A stretch of DNA of 64,000 bases from Takakia lepidozioides (taxonomy: Eukaryota > Streptophyta > Takakiopsida > Takakiales > Takakiaceae). The stretch is taken from assembly GCA_030704615.1 (NCBI GenBank), contig CM060734.1, forward strand, positions 63,008,042 through 63,072,041, read 5' to 3'. The position numbers and the translations under genes were made by a program. Positions 21,045 through 30,489 of the stretch are shown in pieces (within the stretch, counting starts at the first letter, position 1; each line of letters opens with the position of its first letter). Under the pieces are notes generated by a model, which was given only the letters and a program-made list of their open reading frames with translations, did no database searches and was not told the origin of the DNA.

Positions 21045-21754
21045 CCACGAAAAGGCAATCTGGATCTGCAGACGCCTCTGCCCCATCCTCCTCTCGGCAG
21101 CAGAAATCAGATCGCTCGCCCATGTTGGTATCAAACCGCTCGTCGCCGGGAGCAGGGAGCTCGCACAGGGGTCAGCATGCCAGGGATCCAGCAGCGCCTG
21201 GCGTAGATGTGGTGCTCACTGCAGAGAGATGGCAGAGAGTTCTAAAGACGTTGAGAGACAACACCCTGATCCACACCTACAGCTCCATTTCCCATCTTCT
21301 CCGAAAAGGCCACCCTCCACGTGTTACCCTTTGCAGGATGAGGACGCTACCTGCTGTTCGGCGAGCTGAAAGGCCCAGGGTAGAGAAGCTGAAGCTTTTT
21401 TTTGAGGGAGATGGGTACAACGACGCCCTTGCGTCCTTTCTACTTGCAACAAACAACACTGCAGGAGTGGCTTCCTCCATCACGGCCGAGGATAGAGCGA
21501 GCTGGGGCATGCATTGGCAGGAGGAGGACCACTGCTTTGAGGAGGCCATCAAGGGCACCACCTAGGAGTTCTTGAGCAACCAATGGTTGTATATCTATGA
21601 CGGCAACCACCGCTACTTGGCGTGGATGGATGTGATAATAGAGCAGCATGCTGACGACCCCGAATGGCACTATGCAGTCAATGTGAAGATTATGGATATG
21701 AAGCAAGAGGACATCGCTTTGGTCAGAAGGGCCATGAATCGCATGAACGTGTAA
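21045..21754 (+). pseudogene. ParB-like gene copy 1, exon 1 3' part with ParB/Srx-like domain
   Basis: The exon resumes after the insert with KRQSGSADASAPSSSRQQ, then a helical segment (VVLTAERWQRVLKTLRDN), then the ParB-like domain. VTLCRMRTLPAVRRAERPRV is the first strand region and VEKLKLFFEGDGYN the helix. After a TAG at 21563 comes the signature LYIYDGNHRYLAWMDV, matching the D-G-x-H/R-R-x-x-A box of ParB and sulfiredoxin folds. The exon ends at a donor AAC|GTGTAAG, the same place and phase logic as copy 2. ParB proteins bind parS palindromes and, in plasmids and phages, are often joined to DNA methyltransferases. Copy 2 shows the same segment with clear residue identity. Confidence 0.65.
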
Positions 21755-21873
21755 GACTGCTCACGTTTCTTCATAGTCTGCTCATATGAGCATTGTTTCT
21801 ATCGTCAGTCCTGTAATGTTCTACTCACATTCGCAAACATTTCTCGGCGATTACACCGACTGCAGGATACGGG

Positions 21874-22197
21874 GAGTCGGTGCCGATTTCCCATGCGAAG
21901 TGACAATGCTGAGGAGTCTGTGCCGACTTCTGCAGTTGCTTTCTGTAACATGTTGTGTTTGATGCAATGCAATTTCATTCTGTTTCATGGTGAGCTTCTC
22001 TGCTCAGGTAGTCCGTGCTGACTACCCAATATGTGGTCTGGCATGAGAGTGAGTAGTCTGTGCCGACTACCCAGTCAGAGCTATGCAATGGCAGTGAGTA
22101 GTCTGGACCGACTTCCCAGGTCTTGCTCTGGTTCTGCATGTAATGGTGTTTTCTCACTTTCAAGGACTGCCATAGTATGGGAAGTCTGCAACGACTA
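21874..22197. repeat. Palindrome cluster 5 in ParB-like gene intron 1, six copies
   Basis: Copies start at 21874, 21914, 22009, 22054, 22099 and 22182. Several have TAGTC...GACTA outer bases (TAGTCTGTGCCGACTA at 22054). All read in the TGTGCCGAC sense on the plus strand, which is the sense strand of this gene. Spacing is 40-95 bp. Confidence 0.88.
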
Positions 22198-22252
22198 CCC
22201 ATTCCTCAACCCTGTTCTCCCTGTGTAGCATACTCTAGTGTTGTTATGCAAG

Positions 22253-22821
22253 GTGACAGAAGAGGGCAATGTCAAGTCCGACCTGGCACACAAGCTTTAC
22301 TATTTCCAGCTATGCGCAACAACTCCAATCGAGCAGTACAAGAATCCACTGTCTGATGAGGTGTACCTCAAGTGCCTCAACAAACGAGACACGAATTGGA
22401 TGACATTGACACGGGAGGGCCTTGTCGAGTTCATGGCACAAGAGTCATTCCGGGAGATAACGGATGATACACTGGCAGAGTATTCCCACCTTTCCAACAC
22501 CTCGGAGAATGCAAAGATTGTGGAATCAGCTCTTGATGCAAATTTGGCAGTGTGTAAAACTAAATGGCACTCAAAGATTGCCAAGTACAGTTCTATCTGT
22601 GAACCAGCCCTTGGCGACGGGTTCCTTTTTGAGATAACAACATACTACAACAAGTTGCGCGCCCTGGATAGAGCGAAATGACTCTTGAGAAACTTCTAAT
22701 GGTTGCCACCAGCCTCGTTTCTGCGGAGGCAAAGATTGGGTGGTTGAAACTATGGAATTTGCCGCCGGCCAACAGGAGAATCTTCCCGGTGTCACCAACG
22801 GACCCGCTTGTTACTTTTTAG
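22253..22821 (+). pseudogene. ParB-like gene copy 1, exon 2
   Basis: The acceptor is TTATGCAAG before 22253. The exon reads VTEEGNVKSDLAHKLYYFQL onward for 143 codons to 22681; a one-base shift then leads to MTLEKLLMVATSLVSAEAKI and WLKLWNLPPANRRIFP, ending at TAG 22819. Copy 2 has the same order: VTENAFIATNLSHMLF, DPALGADFLVEVGKHY, MTLEKLHRLATSC, RWLQIWN. In copy 2 this region spans three exons; here it is one, so introns were gained or lost. Mostly helical, no known domain. The later methyltransferase part is absent from copy 1. Confidence 0.6.
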
Positions 22822-23116
22822 AGATCATAATTCCAAAAGAGCTACAGGGAATGGCCCGCACAGACATGTTGGCCATTCTACTCCAATATCAAGCCCGTCC
22901 AATGACAATACTTCCGAGTGGGCAAGGAGAGACTAGAGACTACTGCAGAGACTAGAGAGAGAGAGAGAGGGGAGAGAAGAAAGAAAACTTGATAATTCAT
23001 CAAGTCCACGACTATTGGTGGGGGGGCACGAGAACTCTTAGGTCACGAGACAGAAACATGAAAAAATTTCCATCCACAAGAGGTTCAGAGAGAGGGAGAA
23101 TGACAGATCAGCTTAC
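22822..23116. other. Right end of the composite region
   Basis: The frame of the preceding exon can be followed through stops (ARTDMLAILLQYQARPMTI) to about 22920. Then comes a GA-rich simple repeat (agagagagagagag near 22955) and unassigned sequence up to the MRD1 exon. This is where the mobile region appears to end. Confidence 0.35.
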
Positions 23117-23187
23117 CACAACAAATGTCTTAGTTTTGGGGAGGGCAAGGCTGCCAAAAGCATCAAACATGGATACTAATTCCCCTT
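23117..23187 (-). pseudogene. MRD1/RBM19-like exon, start of an RRM
   Basis: Minus-strand exon with acceptor TTTACAAG and donor GTG|GTAAGC. It reads GELVSMFDAFGSLALPKTKT, the first helix and second strand of an RRM as found after the long linker of MRD1/RBM19 (F-x-x-F-G-S-L-x-x-x-x-L-P-x-T-K-T). It continues the exon at 23258-24023. RRM proteins of this family act in small-subunit rRNA processing in the nucleolus. Confidence 0.5.
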
Positions 23188-23257
23188 CTTGTAAACGGTA
23201 AGTTTTTTCCTAACATCACACAATTACTCTTCACTGTTTTTGTTTGTTAGATGTCAC

Positions 23258-24023
23258 CTCCTCCAAGACATCCACATTTATGCCCTCATTCCTAAGCACA
23301 CACTTCGTCCTTGCAATAACATTAGTCTCGCCTAATGCCATTCACACAACCAAGTCCTCTGCCTTCCGGTCCAAAAACTCACTCTTGGACCAGTGTTGTA
23401 CTGGTATCAGTTTTAGGACATACCAGACTGGTCCTGGTACTAGACGTATTGCAAAACTTTCATACCAGTCTGGTCTATAGAATAATAGATGTATTTTTTT
23501 TTTTTTTAATTTTCCAGATATTGGTATGAGTATGAGTATCATGACCACAATACCAGCTGGTATCAGATATCAATTCTGGTATCATTCCACAGCCATCATT
23601 GAATAACAAGTTTATCAACTAGCAAGTATCAAGTGAAAAAATATACAAAACAATAAAGAAATAAATATACATAAGTACAAATATGTAGGCATATGTACAC
23701 ATAAAGTAGTATAATACATGTACCAGAGTAAATGAGGAAGATGCCGGGGGAGAACTGGTATTGTGGTTGGTATGAAAAAACTGATACCAGCCTGGTCCTG
23801 GTATATGACCAAGTATTCTCCCAAATGATACCAGACTGGTTTGGTTTCTAATACCAGTGCATATATATGTGCACATACCAGGCAATACCCTATATATCGG
23901 TACAACACTGTCTTGGACATGCCATATTGCCTTGTCACATTATTTGCCAAAACAAATTCAAGGTCCATGTCGGAAATTGAGGAGCAATAGCTGTGTAGTG
24001 CTGCCTTAGCCACCATTGGCTTC
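23258..24023 (-). pseudogene. MRD1/RBM19-like exon interrupted by a MITE
   Basis: Minus strand: KPMVAKAALHSYCSSISDMD, then VTRQYGMSK up to the MITE at 23918. On the other side the text resumes SEFLDRKAEDLVV, a TGA, then MALGETNVIARTKCVLRNEG and INVDVLEE to the donor near 23258. This follows the conserved MRD1 segment between RRMs (K-S-x-x-L-D-R-E-A-x-D-L-A-V-R-x-A-L-G-E-T). Leaving out the 520-bp MITE and one 8-bp duplication makes the two parts contiguous. The TGA (probably an old CGA) and the MITE both mark this as a dead copy, or at least a dead allele. Confidence 0.62.
23391..23910. mobile_element. hAT-type MITE 1, 520 bp
   Basis: The ends are CAGTGTTGTACTGG and CGGTACAACACTG, an inverted match of 11-12 bp. 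It is flanked by a perfect 8-bp duplication, TCTTGGAC, at 23383-23390 and 23911-23918. Eight-bp duplications and CAGTG-type ends are hallmarks of hAT elements. The interior holds many ATACCAG/CTGGTAT repeats in both directions and a T-run, and no transposase. It sits inside an MRD1-like exon. Confidence 0.92.
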
Positions 24024-24035
24024 CTTAAAAAAACT

Positions 24036-24890
24036 TTCATGTCTCAATGTTTCAATAATCCCCGCCCCATCCTGTCACTCAATATCACCCATGTTGGAGC
24101 ACCTCCAATTCATCTAGGCCCTACCTCTTTAAAATACCCCTCAGCACATGCACACTACACAGATGGCTCCCAAGCTGGTTCCTGCGCCGGATATGAAGTC
24201 TACCACGCGGCCACTAACACTGGTACAGCCCATCGACTTCCGGGCCCCGCAACCATACTACGTGCCGAACTTATGGCCATCTACGAAGCCCTCTCCCAGC
24301 TACACGCATTCCCCTCACCATACTACATTTTTACAGACAGCTCAACTTCGCTCTTTCTCCTCTGAAACTACATAGCCAGCCCATCCTCCCACCATCACCA
24401 CCCAGATCGTAATCTTATCTCAGCAATCATCACTTTAGCCATCTCAATCAACCAACCCATTCAATTTCTTAAAGTACGCTCACATACCGGAATCAACGGG
24501 AACGAGGAGGCTGACCTCCTTGCCCGACTAGGGGCCTCCAAACCCCCAGTAGAACCCCCCACAGACCCCATCCACACTGCACATACGCACCTTTTTTGGC
24601 TAATACATCCAATTCCAAGCCCCCCCCGAACCTAAACCTATTCGTAACCTCCGCTCTACTCTCTCTAAAGAAGCCAACAAACAAGTCGCTACATCTCTCA
24701 GTCACACCAAACAACATATCCAAAAATGGACACACTCCACAATACTCCATCATAAACTGTCCAACCACTTCTGGCACTCTAAAGCTGCTTCGGACGCACA
24801 AATCAAACCACTTAAGTTTAGATTCGCCGAGTATATGGGGCACCAGCGTAAGCATACCTTCTGGCCAATCATTTTACATCCCCACACTGC
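24036..24890 (+). pseudogene. LINE fragment with RNase H domain
   Basis: Plus-strand pieces of a non-LTR element. HAHYTDGSQAGSCAGYEVYH is the RNase H start with the first catalytic Asp, RAELMAIYEALSQL holds the Glu, and YYIFTDSSTSLFLL the next Asp. Further frames read VRSHTGINGNEEADLLAR, the C-terminal His/Asp part, and HQRKHTFWPIILHP from the tail. Frameshifts separate them. RT and endonuclease are absent here. The fragment abuts the MRD1 exon on the left. Confidence 0.75.
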
Positions 24891-25310
24891 CCCCTCTGCT
24901 CCCATATACATGCAGCAACGTAGCTACGGCGTGAGCCCAGCCCCGTGAGTCTGGGAGCTGAGCTCACGCTTCAGGGAAGCGCAAATGTGCTGGAGAAGCA
25001 GGCCCTATAGGTGAGGATTGCAGGAAGAGGGCCTATTACCGTGGACAAAACAAAGGGGCCACCATGCACCATGTCTGCAATGTCTACACAAAAAGAGGAA
25101 TTTGAACATATGGCAAATTTGAGCTCAGAATGATTGTCACCATGAATTTGGTTTGCAAGTCAGTCTCAAATATCTGAGTTGGCCCTTTGTTTGGGACCCT
25201 ACTGGGTACTCATAAATGAGCTTAAATTACACTGAATTTTCTTTGTCCCCCTATCAAGGTCTATTTATTCATGGGTTTTGGTGCACAAGCTTTGTTGGTT
25301 TTCTGCAGTA
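24891..25310. other. No gene seen; short GTGAGCC hairpin
   Basis: At about 24920-24968 GGCGTGAGCCCAGCC...GCTGAGCTCACGC forms a small hairpin. A similar one occurs at about 27851-27893 on the far side of another LINE piece. The rest is unassigned. Confidence 0.3.
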
Positions 25311-25430
25311 TTCTATCTTGTTTGTATCAAATACGGAGCAATGGAGGACCTGGACAAATCCATATTCCAAGGGCGATTGCTTCATATTCTGCATGCTAAG
25401 AGACCCTCTCCTGGCCCCGAGCCAAAAGAG
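25311..25430 (+). pseudogene. MRD1/RBM19-like RRM fragment in opposite orientation
   Basis: After an acceptor-like TTTTCTGCAG the plus strand reads YGAMEDLDKSIFQGRLLHIL then HAKRPSPGPEPKE. This matches the end of an RRM in MRD1/RBM19 (A-x-x-x-L-D-x-x-x-F-Q-G-R-L-L-H-[IV]-x-P-A-K). It lies between minus-strand MRD1 pieces at 23-24 kb and 28-29 kb but on the plus strand, so the locus has been inverted in part, or this is a separate fragment. Confidence 0.5.
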
Positions 25431-26240
25431 TATGCTTGGCCCTCTCCTGCCTCCTCTTGTCTTTGGGGTTTTTATGTACTGGTGTACCACCTGTCCCTCG
25501 ATTCTTATAAGCTGCTGGTATGAATTTAGAGAGTTTGTGCATGCTGAGCTTCTCTGCAACTATCATTGACCGTGGAATGGGTTGTGCTCACAGTGGTATT
25601 ATAACTCATAATGCAATGTAGGGCTGCTGGGAGGGGCCCGGGGTCAACGAAGTACAAGCAAGACAGAGAGTTATTTCAGAGCCTGCTTATACTAATATAC
25701 AATCAGTGGTAACTTTCTGGTTGGGAAGTGTTTCTGTCTTCCTGACTTCTTATTACTATTTTGGTTTACTTATTTCAACCTTTTTAGCACCAACAAATTC
25801 GTTCAAGCGATTTATGGCAATCCTCCTTTTAGCTTATGGAAGTAATTTTGTAGGATACTTGGCCAAAGTGTGACCTGTTAGACCATAAGTCACTCCTGCG
25901 ACGAAGCAACTGTTGCTCACCCAACACGGAAGAAATTTATTTTATTTTATTTTGAGGTGAACGGTAATTGATAATTGCATGCGGGCGAAATTCCCGCCAA
26001 TGGCTGAGATGTTCAGTCGACTCTCTTTCCTTTGTAAGAGGTCTGGCAAAGTCTGAGTTGGAAGTGAGCAAAAAAGGAGGAGGAAAGAGGCCCTGGTGAA
26101 CCATCATAAATGAACAAGGGTAAGCTTTGCTGTCCAATTGTATCAAGTACTGGTCACACTGGGCCGAGGGGCGAGGGGTACTCAAAGAAGTCAGCGGAGG
26201 GTAGTTCGGAACATAAAGCCTTGGAACCCTCTTTTCATGC
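25431..26240. other. No gene seen
   Basis: AT-rich, with a TTTTATTTTATTTTATTTT microsatellite-like run near 25938. No coding or RNA feature is recognised. It probably represents intron or intergenic remains of the MRD1 locus. Confidence 0.35.
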
Positions 26241-26560
26241 GCCCATACACGGTGTGCATGGCCTAGTGCTCTTGTTGGGTGTTTGCACTTGCCCTGCTCG
26301 GCTTTGCTCGGACATACTTATAGTTAGCGGTCTGCCCCCAAACGCCACTCCCCCCACCGCTCCATCACGCAGTCTTATCATTCACTCTGTAGAATTTCTG
26401 TATTGTCATGACAGATACCCGGGCACAACCATCCTAAGTAAACGCAAAAAATATGCCTCCCTCATCCTTGCAATTAGACAACACGGTTAGCGTATTGGCC
26501 CCTTAACAGTCATCACAGCAGGCACCCCAGGTGACATTCACTAAATGCTCTACATAACAA
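26241..26560 (+). pseudogene. LINE 3' end fragment
   Basis: The plus strand reads CTCPARLCSDILIVSGLPP, SLIIHSVEFLYCHDRYPGTT and SKRKKYASLILAIRQHG, then a TAG and RIGPLTVITAG. The same sequence in better state is on the minus strand at 27225-27885, so both are ends of the same LINE family (C-terminal region after RNase H). The TAG stands where the other copy has Trp. Confidence 0.65.
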
Positions 26561-26814
26561 CTTTAAAGGACATCATCCCGATATTGGTCTTTCTTGCACT
26601 TTGGGCACTTGGTGAGATGCGAATCCTCTCCGTAGTATAGGGTTATCCACCACTTTTTCCGCAGTATCCATAACAACTTTAAAGTCCCTACTACAACTGT
26701 CCACCACTGTTTTCGCAGTATCCATCTTACCGCCATTCGGTCCCTCTGCAAACTAGAACAAACTCACGCATAAGGTTTTAGTTTCAGGTGCTACGGCACC
26801 TCTGTTCTTATACG

Positions 26815-26943
26815 GGAGAGAGAGAGAAGACTCCGGCAGAGGCCGGCGTAACTAAGAGCCACTTCGCCTTGCGGCTATGCCCCTTTAGCCGCAAGGTGAA
26901 ATGGCTTTTAGTTACGCCGGCTTTGGCCGGAGTCTTCTCTCTC
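26815..26943. repeat. Long inverted repeat, about 60-bp arms
   Basis: The left arm (26815-26877) GAGAGAGAGAGAAGACTCCG... is matched by the right arm (26886-26943) ...CGGAGTCTTCTCTCTC around an 8-bp loop. Mismatches are few. It could be a small foldback element or a hairpin-RNA source. A partial copy of the left arm recurs at 27056-27106. Confidence 0.85.
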
Positions 26944-27055
26944 CTAGGCGTCTACAAAGATCTTCTGTAGTTTTAATTTAGGAATGTTGGATTTGTTCTC
27001 ATGCGTCTTAAGATTATACTTGTTTTCAGTTAATTTGGGTCATGATTATTGAAAC

Positions 27056-27215
27056 AGAGAGAAGACTCCGGCCGAGGCCGGAGCCACTTCGCCTTGCGGC
27101 TACTTCCCCCTTTCGAGGGTGACCCTATATAAATTTGACAGGTGTCTAGGGGACACCGAGTAACCGGGGGTATGAGGTACCTCTGGGTACCTAGGGGTAC
27201 CTCATATGGGGTAGA
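27056..27215. repeat. Partial copy of the inverted repeat and a second small palindrome
   Basis: CAGAGAGAAGACTCCGGCCG to GCCTTGCGGCTA (27056-27106) repeats the left arm of the 26815 hairpin, lacking about 13 internal bases. At 27173-27210 TGAGGTACCTC...GGTACCTCA is another inverted repeat. Confidence 0.65.
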
Positions 27216-27224
27216 TTCGAGTTT

Positions 27225-27885
27225 TTACTTATTGGTTATGATGGCTGTGAGAGAGCGAAGTGCCGTAAGGTGGATGGAGGTGGTGGGGATTTTAAAATTG
27301 TCTTGAAGTGTTGACATATTGTCGTTGTGTGTGCCCCATCTGGTGCCTGCGGAGATGACGGAGAGTGGGCCCGTGGCCCACCCTCGTCGGCGAATAGCAA
27401 GGATAAGTGGAGCATATTTCTGGCGCTTTTCGAGGATGGAGGTGTGTGGGAAGCAGTCGTGGCAGTACATAAATTCGATGAAGTGTATGATTAGTGGTGG
27501 GGTAGGAGTAGAGGGTGGAAGGGCGTTGGTAGGAAGTCCCTGAACTAAGAGGATGTCCGGGCAGAGCCTAGTGGGACATGTGCATGTAGCATGGGGTTGG
27601 CAAATACATGGTAATAGCCAAGATGGTACTTTATGGTCTAGGGGTCTATCTTGGTAAGTGCCAGCATTGATGAGTAAGAACCATCTGGTTTCTTTATGTC
27701 GTTGTAATAGTTTGTGGATGTGCCATACAACTTTGATTGTGCTTGGCGACACGAAGGCCATGCAAGACTAGGTGGGAGCATTTACTGAGGATATGTGGCC
27801 AAGTGTCAGGTATTGCATGTATCAGGGGTGCTATTCTGTGAGCCTGGAGGCGTGAGCCTGTGAGCCTAGGAGCCCAGCACAGGCT
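27225..27885 (-). pseudogene. LINE 3' end fragment, minus strand
   Basis: The minus strand has DTWPHILSKCSHLVLHGLRV, then VVWHIHKLLQRHKETRWFLL, WLLPCICQPHATCTCPTRLC (Cys-rich), IIHFIEFMYCHDCFPHTSIL and KRQKYAPLILAIRRRGWATG. This is the region after RNase H in a plant/algal LINE family, with frameshifts. It matches the plus-strand fragment at 26241-26560. Confidence 0.7.
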
Positions 27886-28238
27886 CACGCCATGTCAGCA
27901 TGCCGGAGCGAACATGCAGAGCCTATTACTGTGGGTTGATCAGCCCTTTCCAGGCAATGCAGACTGGATGTGTTACATCCATTGTCTTGTCCGGATTTTG
28001 TAACGATGCATGAGGGTGCTCTTGGCATGAGAGGGAAGTGGGTCCCCTGCAAGCATCAATATTACATATACCTTATAATTATGTGCTGCGACGGTAAGAG
28101 AGACCAATTCATTCACCAAGCCACACTAGGCTATGGAGAAGTCATCATTCTTCTACAGTGGGACACCTAGCGTGGGGCTCCGCCAGATTCTCTTTGAACA
28201 CAAACGAGCCATGCCCATTTCCCGTGCTGGTTTCCAGC

Positions 28239-28580
28239 TTATCGTGTGAAATCTTTGCATGTAGGACAAACACATACATTTCGTTCACGGAACCAGGGCA
28301 ATTGCACATGCCATTCATTGTAGGCGTCTTTATGTGAATTGAAATATTCAAGTAATTGGGGACAATTTTTTATGTCATCGAAAGCCTTGGCACCCTTGCT
28401 CATTTCATCCTGATCTATTCCTGCCCCTTTCTTTGCTTTCACCAAGGTAGATGGCTCTTTGTTAGTCACAACTTGGGTTTGTCAAATGCAGAGCTTTCGT
28501 GGGAGTGCCGACTCCAAGGCCTTGGAGATTGGGGTCTCCAATGGCATGTGCCAGCTGTACATGTACCAAGGATGGTAAAA
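28239..28580 (-). pseudogene. MRD1/RBM19-like exon after RRM1
   Basis: The minus strand after an acceptor (GTACATGTACAG near 28560) reads LAHAIGDPNL, then in a second frame RPWSRHSHESSAFDKPK, then in a third VVTNKEPSTLVKAKK and KAFDDIKNCPQLLEYF. The order G-D-P-N-[IL]-P-R-P-W-S-R-x-S...NPQLQE[FY] is that of the MRD1 linker after RRM1. The two frame changes mean small deletions in the exon. Confidence 0.65.
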
Positions 28581-28733
28581 ACTCAAATTATCTGAAATTC
28601 TAGAATTGTGTTCCGCACATCATCCTAGACAAAGTTGTGGCACCACTCAGCAAAATACTAGAAGTTGTCCCACTGGGCTTGAGAACCAACAAGAGAGCTT
28701 ATTGCAGTCTCTAGTTTGTTAACAAACTTACCT

Positions 28734-29061
28734 CACAGGACAGACGACTGGCGTCAAAGAAAGAGCGCTGAAAGTATTTGACAGCATCCCGGGCATCCTC
28801 TGTTCGGAATCCCACAAATCCAAACTGCCGAGTCCTCCCATCTGCATGTCCCAGAGACAATCCCGATCCGTAGTCAAACCCCAACTGAATATGCCAACAG
28901 TACCAGCTATTACAAAGTAGTTGGTGTAGTGAGAAAGGTTGGTTCTCTTGTTTGAAGAAAAGAGGAGAAGGTGAGATGATCCGTTCTCTGTATGCTTTGC
29001 CATTGCTAGACATAATTAGCCTTGTGGCACACAAGCCCCTCGGAATACTCACATTCATCAA
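28734..29061 (-). pseudogene. MRD1/RBM19-like RRM1
   Basis: The minus strand contains SIPRGLCATRLIM near 29.03 kb, the start of RRM1, and after an apparent intron HADGRTRQFGFVGFRTEDAR with an RNP1 box (RQFGFVGF), DAVKYFQRSFFDASRLSCE and a donor GAG|GTAAGTTTG at 28734. RRM1 of MRD1/RBM19 has this form (D-G-x-x-R-Q-F-G-F-V-G-F...F-x-[DN]-[TA]-S). Together with the pieces at 28.2-28.6, 25.3 and 23.1-24.0 kb it gives a dispersed MRD1 gene. The human homologue is RBM19 and the yeast one Mrd1, needed for 18S rRNA processing. Confidence 0.65.
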
Positions 29062-29656
29062 TAAACTGTGAATTCAAAACCCACGACCATAAATATGTTG
29101 AAATAATAATGACCAGGGGCAATAGAGAGTATGCCTGGTGCGGATAATTTTAGCATCTGCAACCTCGCCCTTCGCTGCAAAATGCTCGCGAAGCTTCTCA
29201 TCACCTAGGCAAATTCTTCACGCAAATTCGAGACGACCTGCATAGATTACAACGCTCAGATCTTGGGCAGTTAACTCATTCCCTCACCATGTGCCTCAGA
29301 ACAATTTAGGACACGAATTCCTTTCTACTATTCCTGAACCCTAGCCCTAATCCTTTGAGCCCTGAACTTCTAGCTTGTAAGCGATAATAGAGAAAGAGAT
29401 AAGATATTATTTTAAGCACACTGCTTCTTCATGACAAGTGGCACAGCGATGGCCCGCTCACTTCCACCCATCCTAGATCATACAACACAACCGGCTCCAT
29501 CGTCCTACTTATATGGATCAGGACTTCCACTTTCCAAGAGCTTCTGACAGACACTTAGGCATTTGGTAAGAGCCGCCCCATGTTGGTTTCTCCTTTCAGC
29601 GATTGGGAGCTCTTTTGTTGGCTTGCAATGGTTGCAGCTTCGAGTTTTGCGGAGAA
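29062..29656. other. No gene seen upstream of the MRD1-like RRM1
   Basis: No recognised coding sequence. It would be the 5' flank or an intron of the MRD1-like locus, up to a LINE fragment. Confidence 0.3.
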
Positions 29657-30451
29657 TCAGGTGATGGGGCATTGCAGGAGGTTGTCAGCGGATTGACAGG
29701 CCTCTTTGAGTTTGAGCTGAAAGGCTGGGATCTGCAGCGGAGTTGAGTTGAGTTGAGTTTGTATATGCTTCTGCCTATGCAGGTGGGGGAGGTTTAGAGA
29801 AGCCGAAATACTAGCATGGTCAAATTCCTGATAAATAGGGGCTTGTGGGGATAACGATGTCCATCTGACCAGGTTTGCAGATGTGTAAATACTCAAGCCT
29901 GGCCCTATTGGTCCTGCTCTGTTGTTGGTCCAGGTAGAGAATGGCTGAGTGGAGGCTGGATTGTTAGGGGGTCGACGAGGTTCGGGAAGGGAAAAGTTGA
30001 TGCATAGTCTCAGCCAAGAGTGTTCATCTTGGGGGCTTGTGGTCTGACTACCTTGCCCCAATCTACCTGCAGATTCATTGACCATATTGAAATCACCTGC
30101 GATAATCCAGCTCAAGATGTTTGTTTGAGCTTCCATTTGTGAGTGTAACGCGGACCAGAAGGCCTCTCTGCCCGCAGCTGAGTTGGGAGCATACCCATCA
30201 ATGAGTCCAAGCTGGTTTTCATTGTCTGGTAGCTGAAGTGAAATAAAAAATGTACCCTGGCTTGGAGCCAGACGTTCTCCATCAATACTAGGTTGGCCAA
30301 GGAAGGATGGAATTGGCTCGCCCTCTGCCTCGTGGTTGTGTCTTGTGACCCAAGCCTGTCTCTCACGCTGTCTTTGATCAATGGCTGCATTCCAAGTATT
30401 ATCCAGAGTATCCGGAGTATGCCCCTCGCTCTCGAATTGCTCCAGATCCAT
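29657..30451 (-). pseudogene. LINE endonuclease domain fragment
   Basis: A 264-codon minus-strand frame. SWIIAGDFNMVNESAGRLGQ carries the G-D-F-N box of exonuclease-endonuclease-phosphatase nucleases. AFWSALHSQMEAQTNILSWI lies before it, and YQEFDHASISASLNL holds the final D-H pair. No RT follows, so this is a truncated non-LTR element. It ends about 40 bp from the exon of the next plus-strand gene, in what would be that gene's intron. Confidence 0.85.
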
Positions 30452-30489
30452 CGTCCTACATCGCCTCCTTCATGTAAGTAGATGTGCAG

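Larger units (their letters stand above)
4890..22960. mobile_element. Composite mobile region: MULE transposase and ParB-like gene with palindromes
   Basis: A minus-strand MULE-type transposase gene and a plus-strand ParB-like gene start 1.26 kb apart and point away from each other. The same 16-bp palindrome, AAGTCGGCACAGACTT or its complement, occurs about 30 times, in introns of both genes, between them and after the transposase gene. This shared sequence is the reason to treat the two genes as one element. The ends are inferred: gypsy gag stops near 4870 on the left, and MRD1 exons begin near 23.1 kb on the right. I see no terminal inverted repeats by eye. A 9.5-kb retrotransposon sits inside the ParB-like gene (11545-21044) and is a later arrival. 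Confidence 0.55.

Noticed and set aside
4890-22960. Terminal inverted repeats of the MULE element
   Set aside because: I compared the sequences near 4.88-5.0 kb and 22.9-23.1 kb by eye and found no convincing match.
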